Assembly (NCBI RefSeq): GCF_000620045.1
Contig: NZ_KK211060.1
Location: 32,987-96,986, forward strand
Length of the DNA: 64,000 nucleotides
From: Halomonas halodenitrificans DSM 735
Lineage (GTDB): Bacteria > Pseudomonadota > Gammaproteobacteria > Pseudomonadales > Halomonadaceae
Direction of reading: 5' to 3'
Positions within the stretch are counted from its first letter, which is position 1, and each line of letters begins with the position of its first letter. A program made the translations under genes and the position numbers. Positions 63,084 to 64,000 of the stretch are shown piece after piece. The notes under the pieces were generated by a model. The model made no database searches and was not told the origin of the DNA. It was given only the letters and a program-made list of their open reading frames with translations.

Positions 63084-64000
63084 TCAGGCGTTGGGGAAAT
63101 CCGCCCCCAGGGTGACGTCCATCCCATGCCCCTTCTCCGCCGCCCAGGCCAGCAGCGTCTCCCGCAGCGCCTGCTGGGCGTGGCGCTCGCCGTGGACGAG
63201 CCGGACATGGCGCGGGGGATGGCGCATGCGGCGCACGAAGTTCAACAGATCATGGGCATCGGCGTGGGCCGAATAGCCCGAAACGGTCTCGACCCGGGCG
63301 CGAATATCGATGCGCTCGCCGTCCAGCGCCACCCAGCCGCCCCGGGGTCCGTAGCGCTGGATATCGCGCCCCGGCGTGCCGGCGCCCTGGTAGCCGGTAA
63401 ACAGCACGCCGTGGCGGGGGTCGCCGAGCATGCGCTTGAGGTAGTTGACCACCCGTCCGCCACTGACCATGCCGCTGGCCGCCACCACCACCGCCGGGCG
63501 ATGGCTCTCGGCCAGATAGGCCACCGTGCGCTCATGCTCCTCATGCGAGCTAACGGTATACAGGTTCGCGAAGCTCAGCGGATGCCGGCCGCCACGTAGC
63601 CGCGCGTGGGCCTCGGCGTCCCACCAGGGCTTGAGTTCGCGGTATACCGCGGTAAAGCGGGCCGCCAGGGGGGAGTCCACGATGATCTCGAGATCGCGCC
63701 AGCGCCGGTCCGTGGCTCGGTGGATCAGCGTCTCCAGCTCGTAGAGCAGCTCCTGGGTACGGCCGATGCTGAAGGCCGGGATCACCACCGTGCCGCCGTT
63801 GGCAAGCGCCCGGTCGATGGCCGCCTCGAGCCTGGCGCGGCGGTGGCGGCGAGCCTCGTGGCGGCGATCGCCGTAGGTGCTTTCCAGCACCAGGGTATCG
63901 CACCCCCAGGGCGCCCGGGGCGCCGACAGCAGCGGCGCATAAGGCGCCCCCAGATCGCCGGAGAAGATCGTGCGCCCCGAGGCGCCGCCGTCACGGGCCA
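63084..64000 (-). CDS. Beta-CASP metallo-beta-lactamase exonuclease (partial)
   Basis: Cut by the right edge; the 5' part lies outside. The readable 305 residues begin with GRTIFSGDLGAPYAPLL, then CDTLVLESTYGDRRHE (motif A Asp/Glu), VIPAFSIGRTQELLYELE, VVVAASGMVSGGRVVNYLKRML, TVSGYSAHADAHDLLNFV and VRLVHGERHAQQALRETL, the order expected for RNA-processing nucleases of the YSH1/CPSF-73 type common in bacteria. The frame is open to base 64000. Confidence 0.88.
   Translation of the reverse strand, partial: ARDGGASGRTIFSGDLGAPYAPLLSAPRAPWGCDTLVLESTYGDRRHEARRHRRARLEAAIDRALANGGTVVIPAFSIGRTQELLYELETLIHRATDRRWRDLEIIVDSPLAARFTAVYRELKPWWDAEAHARLRGGRHPLSFANLYTVSSHEEHERTVAYLAESHRPAVVVAASGMVSGGRVVNYLKRMLGDPRHGVLFTGYQGAGTPGRDIQRYGPRGGWVALDGERIDIRARVETVSGYSAHADAHDLLNFVRRMRHPPRHVRLVHGERHAQQALRETLLAWAAEKGHGMDVTLGADFPNA

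Overview
The window is a 64 kb piece of a GC-rich gammaproteobacterial chromosome, most likely from a halophilic member of the Halomonadaceae. Three things point there: the gene order of the core block (glnS/cysS, ppiB, lpxH, ppiD, hupB, lon, clpX, clpP, tig, tRNAs, folD), an osmoprotectant-type ABC transporter, and very many copies of the palindrome GGGGTC(A/T)GACCCC between genes. The genus is an inference from style and synteny, not a database result.

Left part (about 1-32,000) is accessory or metabolic. In order it holds: formamidase fmdA with an FmdB zinc-ribbon protein; a GntR regulator; a small ribbon-helix-helix protein; 5-oxoprolinase pxpABC, divergent from a TRAP transporter with its own MarR-type regulator; a branched-chain 2-oxoacid dehydrogenase operon (E1-alpha, E1-beta, E2) followed at once by a Hanks-type Ser/Thr kinase; an osmF-yehYXW ABC transporter; a DUF1853 gene; and a six-gene operon for a type II DMSO-reductase-family molybdoenzyme. 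That operon encodes the catalytic alpha subunit, an Fe-S beta subunit, a NarJ/TorD chaperone, a periplasmic haem-b gamma subunit, an Mrp/NBP35-like ATPase and a YCF48-like beta-propeller protein. After it come decayed DUF1853 fragments, an E. coli-like hipBA module with three TATCC-N8-GGATA operators, an IS10-like transposase remnant, a phospholipase-D lipoprotein and a second, divergent HipBA pair. Inverted IS10-like tips at about 1.93-2.06 kb and 31.92-32.05 kb enclose this 30 kb.

Right part (35,600-64,000) is mostly housekeeping: aminoacyl-tRNA synthetases, PpiB, LpxH, the tig-clpP-clpX-lon-hupB-ppiD proteostasis block (with a heat-shock-like lon promoter and clear terminators), a His-His-Arg-Pro tRNA cluster, folD, luxS-mtnN, pyrC, a DMT exporter, a D-amino-acid dehydrogenase-like flavoprotein, TerB and CopD-like proteins, a large Lon-related protease, coaE-yacG, a Tus-like replication-terminus-binding protein, an SRPBCC protein and a beta-CASP nuclease cut by the right edge.

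The strongest leads are: the molybdoenzyme operon with its two extra accessory genes; the protein kinase co-transcribed with branched-chain dehydrogenase; and the behaviour of the GGGGTC palindromes. These palindromes travel with, or duplicate, the 3' tails of host genes (lpxH, DUF1853), bracket hipBA, and have been read into the coaE coding sequence.
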